Part shown: positions 1-10,700 of the stretch, in pieces | Numbering within the stretch: the stretch's first letter is position 1 | Layout: each line of letters starts with the position of its first letter | Assembly: GCF_024169245.1 (NCBI RefSeq) | Contig: NZ_JALJWP010000001.1 | Span: 682,001 to 746,000, forward strand | From: Pseudomonas koreensis | GTDB lineage: Bacteria; Pseudomonadota; Gammaproteobacteria; Pseudomonadales; Pseudomonadaceae | Direction of reading: 5' to 3' | DNA length: 64,000 bases | The notes under the pieces: model-generated | What the model was told of the DNA's origin: nothing | Seen by the model: the letters and a program-made list of their open reading frames with translations, nothing else | The model's database searches: none | Program-made: the position numbers and the translations under genes

Positions 1-1
1 C

Positions 2-208
2 GCCGCGTGCGAAATGGACGCCCGTGGCCGCAAAGGCCTGGAGCAACGCAGTTATCCACAGGCGGATTATTTGCGCGGAGCGGCGAAAGCCGCGCGAGAA
101 GTGGCGGTGCAGCCATTGCTGGAAAAGGGCTTCAAGGGCCCTCAGCTGGGCGAAGCGCTGAAGCGTGAGCGGCTCAACGCGTTGAAGACCTACAAAGACA
201 ACGCCTGA
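2..208 (+). CDS. cca: CCA-adding enzyme, C-terminal fragment (5' end outside window)
   Basis: C-terminal 68 residues of a multifunctional tRNA nucleotidyltransferase, the enzyme that adds or repairs the 3' CCA of tRNAs. The reading frame is open from base 2, so the start lies outside the window. The tail ([17 protein letters not shown] around residues 45-62) is the helical end typical of class II bacterial CCA enzymes. The convergent neighbour is folK, and the cca-folK-folB-plsY-tsaD order is the usual one in Pseudomonas. Identity rests on this tail plus synteny; the catalytic domain is not visible here. Confidence 0.8.
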   Translation, partial: AACEMDARGRKGLEQRSYPQADYLRGAAKAAREVAVQPLLEKGFKGPQLGEALKRERLNALKTYKDNA

Positions 209-216
209 AGCAAGAT

Positions 217-296
217 CAAAAGATCGCAGCCTTCGGCGGCTCCTACAGAGGAATTAGCGTTTCCCTGTAGGAGCTGCCGAAGGCTGCGATCTTTTG
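217..296. repeat. REP/BIME palindromic pair between cca and folK
   Basis: Two 32-base arms (217-248 and 265-296) are near-perfect inverted copies of a Pseudomonas REP unit with core GATCGCAGCCTTCGG, separated by 16 bases. The pair sits between two convergent genes and can fold into one long hairpin, so it may also stop transcription from both sides. The same REP class recurs near 38.0, 47.4 and 61.6 kb. Confidence 0.85.
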
Positions 297-298
297 CT

Positions 299-814
299 TT
301 AAAGATTCGACGGAGTCAATTGCTGCCCATTCCATTCGAACGCAACCGGCGCCAACACCTGATCAATCTGCGCCTCAGCCCACAACGTCGCAAAACTCTT
401 GCCCACACCCGGATGCACCCGCTGCGGCGCGATCAACGACAGCGGCCATAACACGAAAGCGTTTTTCAGGATCTCCGCCCGCGGCAGAATCAATCCGTCG
501 AAATTACCCTCCAGATCGCCATACAGCAGCACGTCGATATCCAGCGGCAGCCCCTTGCGATCCGGCGCATAGCGACCGTTATCCGCCTCGATGAATTTCA
601 AACGGCGGTCCAGCTCCATCAATGGCAGATCGGTGTACGCCGAAACCACAAAATTGAAGAACGGCCCGCTCTTGATGCCCACCGGCTGGCTCTCGAACAC
701 CGCCGAACAACGGATATCCACCAGGAACGTGGCCAGTGCATCGAGACCGGCGCGCAAATGGGTTTCCCGCTCGATATTGCTACCGAGCCCGAGGTAGACC
801 TGAGTCAGCGACAT
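299..814 (-). CDS. folK: 6-hydroxymethyl-7,8-dihydropterin pyrophosphokinase (HPPK)
   Basis: Transfers pyrophosphate from ATP to 6-hydroxymethyl-7,8-dihydropterin, the step before dihydropteroate synthase in folate synthesis; cytosolic. The 171-residue product has the N-terminal LGLGSN motif and the HPPK signature PLDIDVLLYGD near residues 92-102, whose two Asp residues bind the Mg ions. The ATG at 814 is chosen because the open frame extends upstream only into folB coding sequence. The gene overlaps the end of folB by 10 bases, so folB-folK are probably translationally coupled. Confidence 0.93.
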   Translation of the reverse strand: MSLTQVYLGLGSNIERETHLRAGLDALATFLVDIRCSAVFESQPVGIKSGPFFNFVVSAYTDLPLMELDRRLKFIEADNGRYAPDRKGLPLDIDVLLYGDLEGNFDGLILPRAEILKNAFVLWPLSLIAPQRVHPGVGKSFATLWAEAQIDQVLAPVAFEWNGQQLTPSNL

Positions 815-1161
815 CCGCGCTCGATCTCCACACCCACACCGCCCTTGGCCGCTGGCACGGCGCCCGGCTTGATCAGTTTCAGCCGTACCCAAGTGATGTT
901 GAATTCGGCCATGAGCACTTCAACCAGACGCTCGGCAAAGGTCTCGACCAGTTGGAACTGCGCCTGCTCGGCAAAAGCCTGTATGCGCGTGGAAACGCTG
1001 GCGTAATCGAGCGCCAGGGTCAGGTCGTCACCGGCGGCGGCCGGGCGATTGTCCCAGGCGAAGCTCAGATCAAGACGCAGGCACTGACGGATGCCGCGCT
1101 CCCAGTCGTAGGCACCGATCACGGTGTCGACTTCCAGGCCCTCGATAAACACTCTGTCCAA
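805..1161 (-). CDS. folB: Dihydroneopterin aldolase
   Basis: Converts 7,8-dihydroneopterin to 6-hydroxymethyl-7,8-dihydropterin, the substrate of the adjacent folK product. The 118-residue protein begins [20 protein letters not shown], the conserved N-terminus of FolB, with the substrate-binding Glu in this segment. I chose a TTG start at 1161 because a GGAGAG Shine-Dalgarno sequence (1168-1173 on the minus strand) lies 6 bases upstream and family homology starts there. An ATG at 1185 would add eight residues and absorb the ribosome-binding site. It is divergent from plsY with a 74-base gap. Confidence 0.9.
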   Translation of the reverse strand: MDRVFIEGLEVDTVIGAYDWERGIRQCLRLDLSFAWDNRPAAAGDDLTLALDYASVSTRIQAFAEQAQFQLVETFAERLVEVLMAEFNITWVRLKLIKPGAVPAAKGGVGVEIERGCR

Positions 1162-1235
1162 GCACTTCTCTCCGCTGCACGACAAGGGCGCGATGCGCCG
1201 TTAGAATCAGGGCGTCCTCGCCCGGAATAGTTAGC

Positions 1236-1805
1236 ATGTTTTGGTTACTGGCGATTCTCGCCTACCTGCTCGGCTCGCTGTCCTTCGCCATTTTGCTCAG
1301 CCGCCTGACCGGAAACCCGGATCCGCGAATGAGTGGCTCGGGTAATGCCGGCGCCACCAACATGCTGCGCCTGGCCGGTCGCAAACTGGCGATCCTGACC
1401 CTGCTCGGTGATCTGTGCAAAGGCCTGCTGCCGGTGCTGATCGCATCGAGCGCGGGCCTTTCGCTGCAGGATCAGGCGTGGATTGGCGTGTGCGCCGTGA
1501 TCGGTCACCTGTTCCCGCTGTACTTCCGCTTTCGTGGCGGCAAAGGCGTCGCCACTGCCGCCGGCATGTTGCTCGGCCTGTATCCACCCGCCGCGCTGCT
1601 GGCGGTGTGCGCCTGGCTGCTGACGTTCTACCTGACTCGCACCAGTTCGCTGGCAGCGCTGATCGCCACGCCGTTGACCCTGCCGCTGCTGGCCTGGCAG
1701 GAACCGGAGGCCTTGCTGCCAATGAGCGCACTGACCTTGCTGATTGTCTGGCGTCATCGCGGCAATCTACGCGACCTGTTTGCCGGGCGCGAACGGCATT
1801 TTTGA
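1236..1805 (+). CDS. plsY: Acyl-phosphate:glycerol-3-phosphate acyltransferase
   Basis: Inner-membrane enzyme that moves the acyl group from acyl-phosphate to sn-glycerol-3-phosphate, the first acylation in phospholipid synthesis. The 189-residue protein has about five hydrophobic segments. Its three cytoplasmic motifs are visible: [11 protein letters not shown] (about 34-44), a [18 protein letters not shown] segment (about 86-103), and a C-terminal loop with the WRHRGNL element. The ATG at 1236 starts directly on the first membrane helix. Divergent from folB and convergent with tsaD (23-base gap). Confidence 0.94.
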   Translation: MFWLLAILAYLLGSLSFAILLSRLTGNPDPRMSGSGNAGATNMLRLAGRKLAILTLLGDLCKGLLPVLIASSAGLSLQDQAWIGVCAVIGHLFPLYFRFRGGKGVATAAGMLLGLYPPAALLAVCAWLLTFYLTRTSSLAALIATPLTLPLLAWQEPEALLPMSALTLLIVWRHRGNLRDLFAGRERHF

Positions 1806-1828
1806 ATGCCGCCCGTGAGCGTCAGTCA

Positions 1829-2854
1829 TCACAACGCCGACAACTGCTCCATCGGCCACCGTGCCTGCACGGTGATGGCCAGACTTTCCTGCTGACCGGC
1901 CTTGAGGCGCTGGCAACCGGCAAACGCGATCATCGCGCCATTGTCAGTGCAGAACTCGGGACGCGCATAGAACACATCGCCCTTCATATCGCCGAGCATC
2001 TTTTCCAGGGAAATCCGCAACGCCTTGTTGGCGCTGACGCCGCCGGCAATCACCAGACGCTGCATGCCCGCCTGTTTCAGGGCGCGCTTGCACTTGATGG
2101 TCAAAGTCTCCACCACGGCCTGCTGGAACGCCAGCGCGATGTCGCAACGGGCTTGTTCGCCGTCGTCCCCGGCGCTGACGCATTGCTGCCAGGTGTTGAG
2201 GGCGAAGGTTTTCAGGCCGCTGAAGCTGAAATCCAGCCCCGGACGATCACACATCGGACGCGGAAAGGTGAAACGTCCTGCGACGCCCTTCTCGGCCAGC
2301 TTGGCGATTTCCGGCCCGCCGGGATAATTGAGGCCCATCATCTTCGCGGTTTTGTCGAACGCTTCGCCGGCTGCATCGTCGAGCGTCTCGCCGAGCAGAC
2401 TGTATTGGCCAATGCCATCGACCTGAACCAACTGCGTATGACCGCCAGAGACCAACAAAGCGACGAACGGGAATTCCGGCGGTTTCGGCTCCAGCATCGG
2501 TGCCAGCAAGTGGCCTTCCATGTGGTGCACGCCGAGCGCTGGAATGCCCCAGGCAAACGCCAGTGCCTGCGCGCAGGACGCACCGACCAGCAGCGCGCCG
2601 ACCAGGCCAGGACCTGCGGTGTAGGCAATCGCATCGATCTCGGTCGGCACACAGTCGGCCTCGGCCAACACCTGACGGATCAAGGGCAGCATGCGTTTGA
2701 CGTGGTCACGCGAAGCGAGCTCCGGCACCACACCGCCATAGACGCGGTGCAGGTCGATCTGACTGAACAGCGCATCGGCCAGCAGGCCGCGTTCGCTGTC
2801 ATACAATGCGACGCCGGTTTCGTCGCAGGAAGTTTCTAATCCCAGTACTAGCAT
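1829..2854 (-). CDS. tsaD: tRNA threonylcarbamoyladenosine transferase subunit TsaD
   Basis: Catalytic subunit of the complex that installs t6A at position 37 of ANN-decoding tRNAs. The 341-residue protein has the ASKHA/Kae1 fold. [12 protein letters not shown] is at the N-terminus (7-18) and the metal-binding HHMEGH motif is near residue 110. A glycine-rich nucleotide loop ([10 protein letters not shown]) follows. Divergent from rpsU across a 199-base gap, as in other pseudomonads. The gene is probably essential. The substrate class includes the tRNA-Ile2 encoded at 11.5 kb. Confidence 0.95.
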   Translation of the reverse strand: MLVLGLETSCDETGVALYDSERGLLADALFSQIDLHRVYGGVVPELASRDHVKRMLPLIRQVLAEADCVPTEIDAIAYTAGPGLVGALLVGASCAQALAFAWGIPALGVHHMEGHLLAPMLEPKPPEFPFVALLVSGGHTQLVQVDGIGQYSLLGETLDDAAGEAFDKTAKMMGLNYPGGPEIAKLAEKGVAGRFTFPRPMCDRPGLDFSFSGLKTFALNTWQQCVSAGDDGEQARCDIALAFQQAVVETLTIKCKRALKQAGMQRLVIAGGVSANKALRISLEKMLGDMKGDVFYARPEFCTDNGAMIAFAGCQRLKAGQQESLAITVQARWPMEQLSAL

Positions 2855-2941
2855 GGGTTTGCGCCTTGTTTAGGCTGAATTCGAAGGCGCGCATAATAGT
2901 CGCCACGTGATGCCCCGACCAGCGGTTTTCGATCAGAGGCT

Positions 2942-2970
2942 TTGCATTCCGAGCGATGAGGGGTTAACAT
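2942..2970 (+). promoter_or_regulatory. Probable sigma-70 promoter of rpsU
   Basis: TTGCAT (2942-2947) and TAACAT (2965-2970) are separated by 17 bases and lie about 80 bases upstream of rpsU on the coding strand. Both hexamers are fair matches to the sigma-70 consensus, and no better pair was seen in the tsaD-rpsU gap. Confidence 0.5.
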
Positions 2971-3053
2971 CCGCAACCCTTAAAAACCGACGTCTTCAAG
3001 TGCTCTTTTGCCGCGAGGATGTTGACCCCGGTAATGAATGAAGGTAGCTCTGG

Positions 3054-3269
3054 ATGCCAGCCGTCAAAGTAAAAGAGAACGAACCCTTCGACGTAGCTCT
3101 GCGTCGTTTCAAGCGCTCCTGCGAAAAAGCCGGTGTACTGGCTGAAGTTCGTAGCCGCGAATTTTACGAGAAGCCAACTTCTGAGCGTAAGCGCAAGGCA
3201 GCAGCCGCTGTTAAGCGTCACGCCAAGAAAGTTCAGCGCGAACAGCGCCGCGCCGTTCGTCTGTACTAA
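3054..3269 (+). CDS. rpsU: 30S ribosomal protein S21
   Basis: Small-subunit protein needed for translation initiation. The 71-residue, highly basic product matches S21 over its length: [20 protein letters not shown] at the start and a C-terminal run rich in Lys and Arg ending RAVRLY. It is the first gene of the rpsU-dnaG-rpoD macromolecular-synthesis cluster. A hairpin without a strong U tract follows 32 bases after the stop, which would let part of the transcription continue into dnaG. Confidence 0.97.
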
Positions 3270-3301
3270 TACACAGACGTTCGTAGCAAGCTTCTTGCCT
3301 A

Positions 3302-3322
3302 AGCCCGGCCCTCAGCCGGGCT
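3302..3322 (+). terminator. Attenuator-like hairpin after rpsU
   Basis: AGCCCGGC (3302-3309) pairs with GCCGGGCT (3315-3322) across a five-base loop. No T run follows, so it is at best a weak terminator or an RNA processing/stability structure. This fits the known uneven expression of rpsU over dnaG in this cluster. Confidence 0.55.
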
Positions 3323-3755
3323 AATGGCATTTGCGTAAAACGCTTGATGCTTCACCGTCGACGCCGCCGATGCGACCGAGACAAATCTGCTTCACCGCGT
3401 CAGGCCTGGCTCTTTTGCCAGCGGTGCACGTCTTTTCTGACGAGCCTTTCAAGGCTACTGACGAGCACACCCACTGATTCCTCTTACGACGATCAGCCCA
3501 AGGCACCTGCATGCGTGCCCGCTTTATTGAGCTATCCGAGGCCGACAACCGGCCGTCAGCGGATTCAGCGCAACACTTTCAAATAGTCGAAGACTGATAG
3601 GTACTAACGTCAGTGGATTTTCGGCAGATACACTTCCCGACAGCGATCACGCAAACGACACCGGTCGAGCCGCACTTTTCGTGCGTTTCCAGCAATGGCC
3701 CGCGTCCGACAGCCTGTCGCAACGGACTTATTGCAGCGCAGACGACGAGAATGCC
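3323..3755. other. Non-coding rpsU-dnaG spacer
   Basis: About 430 bases with no convincing gene on either strand; short open frames here lack family resemblance and ribosome-binding sites. P. aeruginosa has a YqeY-family gene at this place, but no trace of one is recognisable here. The spacer probably carries the dnaG leader and any internal promoters or RNA processing sites of the cluster. Confidence 0.6.
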
Positions 3756-5720
3756 ATGGCCGGGCTGATTCCCCAGAGCTTCATTGACGACCTGCTGAAC
3801 CGCACCGACATCGTCGACGTGGTCAGCTCGCGCGTGCAATTGAAGAAGGCCGGCAAGAACTACACCGCCTGCTGCCCGTTCCATAAAGAGAAAACCCCGT
3901 CATTCAGCGTCAGCCCCGACAAGCAGTTCTATTACTGCTTCGGCTGTGGCGCCGGCGGCAATGCCCTCGGCTTTCTCATGGATCACGACAACCTGGATTT
4001 CCCCCAGGCCGTCGAAGATCTGGCCAAAGCCGCCGGCATGGAAATCCCTCGCGAAGAAAGCGGTCGCGAGCGCAAGCCGCGCCAGCCGACCGATTCACCG
4101 CTGTACCCGCTGCTCACCGCCGCCGCCGATTTCTATCGGCAGGCACTCAAGAGTCATCCATCGCGCAAGGCTGCGGTGGATTACCTCAAGGGTCGCGGCC
4201 TGACCGGCGAGATCGCCCGGGATTTCGGCCTCGGTTTTGCGCCACCGGGCTGGGACAATCTGCTCAAGCATCTGAGCAGCGACACCCTGCAACAGAAGGC
4301 CATGATCGAAGCCGGCCTGCTGATCGAGAACGCCGAAACCGGCAAACGCTATGATCGCTTCCGTGATCGCGTGATGTTCCCGATCCGCGACACCCGTGGA
4401 CGCATCATCGCCTTCGGCGGTCGCGTACTGGGCGACGACAAGCCCAAGTACCTCAACTCACCGGAAACGCCGGTATTCCATAAAGGCCAGGAACTCTACG
4501 GCCTCTATGAAGCGCGCAAAAACAATCGCAACCTCGACGAAATCATCGTCGTCGAAGGCTATATGGACGTCATCGCCCTCGCCCAGCAAGGCTTGCGCAA
4601 TGCCGTCGCCACGCTGGGTACCGCGACCAGTGAAGAACATTTGAAGCGCCTGTTCCGCGTTGTGCCGAACGTATTGTTCTGCTTCGACGGCGACCAGGCC
4701 GGCCGCAACGCCGCGTGGCGCGCACTGGAAGCGACCCTGCCGTGCCTGCAGGACGGTCGCCGCGCACGATTCCTGTTTCTGCCCGAAGGCGAAGACCCGG
4801 ATACCCTGGTGCGCGCCGAAGGCACCGACGCTTTCAAGGCGCGCATCAATCAGCACGCGCAGCCGCTGGCCGATTATTTTTTCCAGCAACTGACAGAGGA
4901 ATCCGACCCGCGCTCGCTCGAGGGCAAGGCGCACATGGCCACCCTCGCTGCGCCGCTGATCGACAAGGTGCCGGGCGCAAACCTGCGCATCCTGATGCGT
5001 CAGCGCCTGACCGAGATCACCGGTCTGAGCAGCGAGACCGTCAGCCAATTGGTCCAGAGTGCGCCGCAGGAAGCACCGCCCGCCTACGATCCGGGCATCG
5101 ATTACGACGCCATGCCGGATTACAGCGACTACCATCAGCCGCAGGCACAGGACATGTATGTGCAGCAGCAGGAATGGACGCCGAAGAAACCCGGCGCCGG
5201 CGGCAAGAAGTGGGACAAGAAGCCGTGGGACAAGAACGGCAAGCGTGGCGGCGATCGTGAACAGCAGCGCCCGCGCACGCCGATTGGCGTTGAATCGCCA
5301 ACCCTGACGGCACTCAGAACATTGCTCCATCATCCGCAACTGGCCAAGCGCGTCGAAGACGCCGGGCACATTGCCGACGAAAATCAGACCAACGCCCAGC
5401 TGCTTGTGGCGCTGCTCGAAGCCGTACAGAAGAATCCCAAGCTAAACTCATTTCAGCTGATCGCGCGATGGCACGGTACTGAACAGGGTCGTTTGCTCAA
5501 GGCACTGGCAGAAAAGGAATGGCTGATTGACGGAGATAACCTTGAACAACAGTTTTTCGACACCATTACTAGCTTGTCAGCCCGCCAACGCGAGCGAAAT
5601 CTCGAACAGTTACTCAGGAAAGCGCGGCAAAGCGAACTGAGCGTCGAAGAGAAAAATCAACTGCGCGACCTTTTAAGTCGCAATGTTTCCGCATCAAACC
5701 CGACCTCAACTGGCGCGTGA
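3756..5720 (+). CDS. dnaG: DNA primase
   Basis: Makes the RNA primers for leading- and lagging-strand replication and binds DnaB helicase. The 654-residue protein starts MAGLIPQSFIDDLLNR. A CHC2 zinc finger uses C40, H43, C61 and C64. The TOPRIM core follows (VVEGYMDVIAL, then the acidic DGDQAGRNA). A lysine/glycine-rich linker at about residues 475-500 leads to the C-terminal DnaB-binding domain. The ATG at 3756 is chosen over an upstream in-frame codon because homology starts there. rpoD follows after 67 bases. Confidence 0.97.
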   Translation: MAGLIPQSFIDDLLNRTDIVDVVSSRVQLKKAGKNYTACCPFHKEKTPSFSVSPDKQFYYCFGCGAGGNALGFLMDHDNLDFPQAVEDLAKAAGMEIPREESGRERKPRQPTDSPLYPLLTAAADFYRQALKSHPSRKAAVDYLKGRGLTGEIARDFGLGFAPPGWDNLLKHLSSDTLQQKAMIEAGLLIENAETGKRYDRFRDRVMFPIRDTRGRIIAFGGRVLGDDKPKYLNSPETPVFHKGQELYGLYEARKNNRNLDEIIVVEGYMDVIALAQQGLRNAVATLGTATSEEHLKRLFRVVPNVLFCFDGDQAGRNAAWRALEATLPCLQDGRRARFLFLPEGEDPDTLVRAEGTDAFKARINQHAQPLADYFFQQLTEESDPRSLEGKAHMATLAAPLIDKVPGANLRILMRQRLTEITGLSSETVSQLVQSAPQEAPPAYDPGIDYDAMPDYSDYHQPQAQDMYVQQQEWTPKKPGAGGKKWDKKPWDKNGKRGGDREQQRPRTPIGVESPTLTALRTLLHHPQLAKRVEDAGHIADENQTNAQLLVALLEAVQKNPKLNSFQLIARWHGTEQGRLLKALAEKEWLIDGDNLEQQFFDTITSLSARQRERNLEQLLRKARQSELSVEEKNQLRDLLSRNVSASNPTSTGA

Positions 5721-5734
5721 GGTCATAGCTCAGG

Positions 5735-5740
5735 TATAAT
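5735..5740 (+). promoter_or_regulatory. Candidate -10 box of a rpoD-proximal promoter
   Basis: A perfect TATAAT lies in the short dnaG-rpoD gap, 47 bases upstream of the rpoD start. No good -35 hexamer is found at 16-18 bases upstream, so this would be a weak or activator-assisted promoter. Internal promoters before rpoD are known in the enterobacterial version of this cluster. Confidence 0.4.
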
Positions 5741-5787
5741 CCTCGGCTTGTTTTTTGCCCGCCAAGACCTTCAGTGGATAGGGTGTT

Positions 5788-7635
<1,848 letters not shown>

Positions 7636-7643
7636 TACCAGAA

Positions 7644-7672
7644 CCCCCGGCCCAGGCCGGGGGTTTTGTTTT
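7644..7672 (+). terminator. Intrinsic terminator after rpoD
   Basis: CCCCCGGCC (7644-7652) and GGCCGGGGG (7655-7663) form a GC-rich stem followed by TTTTGTTTT. This is a classic rho-independent terminator 8 bases after the rpoD stop codon. Confidence 0.93.
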
Positions 7673-7761
7673 ATGGCAGATTAAATTCCCCGCCCCGCCC
7701 TCCCCGCCGCATACCCCGTCTACACTCGAAACAACCACCCCCGAGCCTTGACGAGAGCGTT

Positions 7762-10700
7762 ATGCCCAGACTGGCGCCGGTGCTTTTTCTGCTGTCATTG
7801 ATGATCTGCACCGCCACGGCTGACGCGCTGACTCTGACCGATGAAGAACGCAGCTGGCTGGCGGCTCACCCTGACTTGCGCCTGGGTGTCGATGCGTCGT
7901 GGCCGCCCTTCGAATTTCGCGACGACCAGAACCGTTATCAGGGTCTGGCTGCCGACTATATCGACGTGATCCGTCAACGTCTGGCGATCAAGCTGACGCC
8001 CATCGAACCGGTGAGCTGGACGGTGGTGCTGGAGCAGGTCAAGAAGGGCAAGATCGATTTGCTACCGGGGATCATGTCTACGCCGGAACGCCAGAACTAT
8101 CTGTCATTCACCCGGCCGTACCTCGACTTTCCGATCGTCATCCTCGCCCATGTCGGCGGCGCCCAGCCGCGCAAACTCGATGACCTGTACGGGCTGAAAA
8201 TCGCCGTGGTGGACAACTACGCCCCCCACGAACTACTACGCACTCACCACCCCGACCTGAATCTGGTCGCCATGCCCAACGTCAGTTCGGCGCTGCAAGC
8301 CCTGGCGACTGATGAAGTGGACGCGGTGGTCGGTGACCTGGCTTCCAGCGTCTGGAGCCTGCGCCAGCTCAAACTCGACGGCCTCTACGTCAGTGGCGAA
8401 ACCCCGTACCGCTATCAACTGGCGATGGCCGTGCCCCGCGACAACAAGGTACTGGTGGGGATTCTCGACAAGGTCCTCGCCGACATGACGCCGGCGGAAA
8501 TCAGCAGCATCCAGGAGCATTGGGTCGGCAATGTGCTCGACCATCGCTCGTTCTGGTCAGACCTGCTGGTGTATGGCCTGCCCGGTCTGTTACTGCTGAT
8601 CACCGTCCTCGCCGTGGTGATTCGCATCAACCGCCGCCTGAGTTCGGAAATCACTCGGCGTATCGATCTCGAACAGGAATTGCGCAGCAGCGAATATCAC
8701 TATCGCGGCCTGGTGGAAAGCCTGTCGGCCATTGCCTGGGAAGCGCGGATGAGCGACTTCACCTACAGCTATGTTTCGCCTCACGCTGAAGACTTGCTCG
8801 GCTATCCACAGTCCCATTGGCTGATTCCGGGCTTCTGGCACAACATCATTCACCCCGCCGACCTGACCCGCACGCAGAACTATTGCAAGGAAGCGCTGCG
8901 ACAGGGCCGCGATCACATCGTTGACTATCGCGTCATCACCGCCGACGGCCGCTGCCTGTGGGTGCGCGACATTGTCAGTCTGATCGAGCATGGCCACGAA
9001 CCGGTGATGCGCGGGTTGATGATCGACATCAGCGAAATCAAGCGCACCGAAGAAGCACTGCGCCTGTCGGAGCAGAAGTTCGCCTCGGTGTTCGAGCAAT
9101 GTCCCGACATTCTGGTGATCGCGCGCTCGTCCGACGGCTGCTTGCTGGAGGTCAACGAAGCTTTCGAAGAGCAGATCGGCCTGCGGGCCGAGGACGTGAT
9201 CGGCCAAACCGCCACCCACCTCAATATCTGGGGCATTCCCGGCGTCGGCCCGGGCCTGTTGCAGCGCTTGCAGGCCGGCAGCATTCGTAATCTGGAGATG
9301 CCCTTTCGCCGCAACAACGGCCAGGTATTCACCGGGCTGATTTCCGCCGAACCCTTCGACTTGGACACCACCCCGGCGCTGGTGGTCGTGGTGCGCGACA
9401 TCAGCCAGCTCAAGGAAACCCAACAGCAACTGCAGACCTCAGAAGAGAAGTTTGCCAAAGCCTTTCATGCGTCGCCGGACGGTCTTCTGCTGTCGCGCCA
9501 GAGCGACGGCCTGTTGCTGGAGGTCAACGAAGGCTTCAGCCGCATCACCGGTTTCAACAGCGCGATGTCGGTGGATCGCTCGACTCTGGATCTGGGCATC
9601 TGGGTCAACCTCAACGAACGCAAACAGATGCTCGACCTGCTGCAACGCGACGGTTTTGTCCGCGACTTCACCTGTCACATCCGTCGCAGCGACGGACAGA
9701 TCCGCCTGTGCGAGGTCTCCAGTCGCCCGCTGCCGATCGGCGACGAGGACTGCATGCTGACCATCGCCCGAGACATCACCGAACGCCATCTCATGCAGGA
9801 AAAACTGCAACAGGCCGCGACCGTTTTCGAGAGCACCGCCGAAGGTGTATTGATCACTGACACCCAGCAACACATCAGCGCGGTCAATCGCGCTTTCACT
9901 GAAATCACCGGCTACAGCGAAAGCGAAGCGCTGGGCCACACACCACGGCTGCTGGCGTCAGGGCTGCACGACAGCGCTTTCTACGCGGCGATGTGGCATC
10001 AGTTGACCGACGAAGGTCACTGGCAGGGCGAGATTTCCAACCGGCGCAAGAACGGCGAGTTGTACCCGAGCTGGCTGACCATCAGCGCCGTGCGCAATCG
10101 CGATAAGTTCATCACCCACTTTGTCGCGGTGTTTGCCGATATTTCCAGCCTCAAACATGCACAGGCCAAGCTTGATTACCAAGCTCACCACGACCCGCTC
10201 ACCGGCCTGCCCAATCGCACACTGTTCGAAAGCCGACTGCATACGGCCCTGACCAGCCAGCAGGAAAATGGCGGCCAAGGCGCGGTGCTGTTTCTCGATC
10301 TCGACCGCTTCAAGCACATCAACGACAGTCTCGGTCACCCGGTCGGCGACCTATTGCTCAAGGGCATCGCCGTTCGTTTGAAGGAACAGTTACGAGATAT
10401 CGACACCGTCGCGCGATTGGGCGGTGACGAATTCATCATCCTGCTGCCGGGCTTGCAGCAAGCCAGCGACGCCGACAACATCGCGACGAAACTGCTCAAC
10501 TGCTTCGGCGCGCCGTTCCAGGCCGGCGAACACGAGTTCTTTATCAGCGCCAGCATCGGCACCAGCCTCTATCCACGCGACGGGTGCGACGTGGCCACGC
10601 TGGTGAAAAACGCCGACGCGGCGATGTACCGATCTAAAGCCAAAGGACGCAACCGCGTTGAAAGCTACACCCGTGACCTCACCGCCCAGGCCAGCGAACG

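Noticed and set aside
52..60. DnaA box in cca (and another near 40.83 kb in the cyclase gene)
   Set aside because: TTATCCACA here lies inside coding sequence as a single copy; probably chance.
3323..3755. A YqeY-like or other gene between rpsU and dnaG
   Set aside because: No frame on either strand resembles YqeY or has a good ribosome-binding site. From memory, P. putida also has rpsU and dnaG adjacent, so absence is not special.
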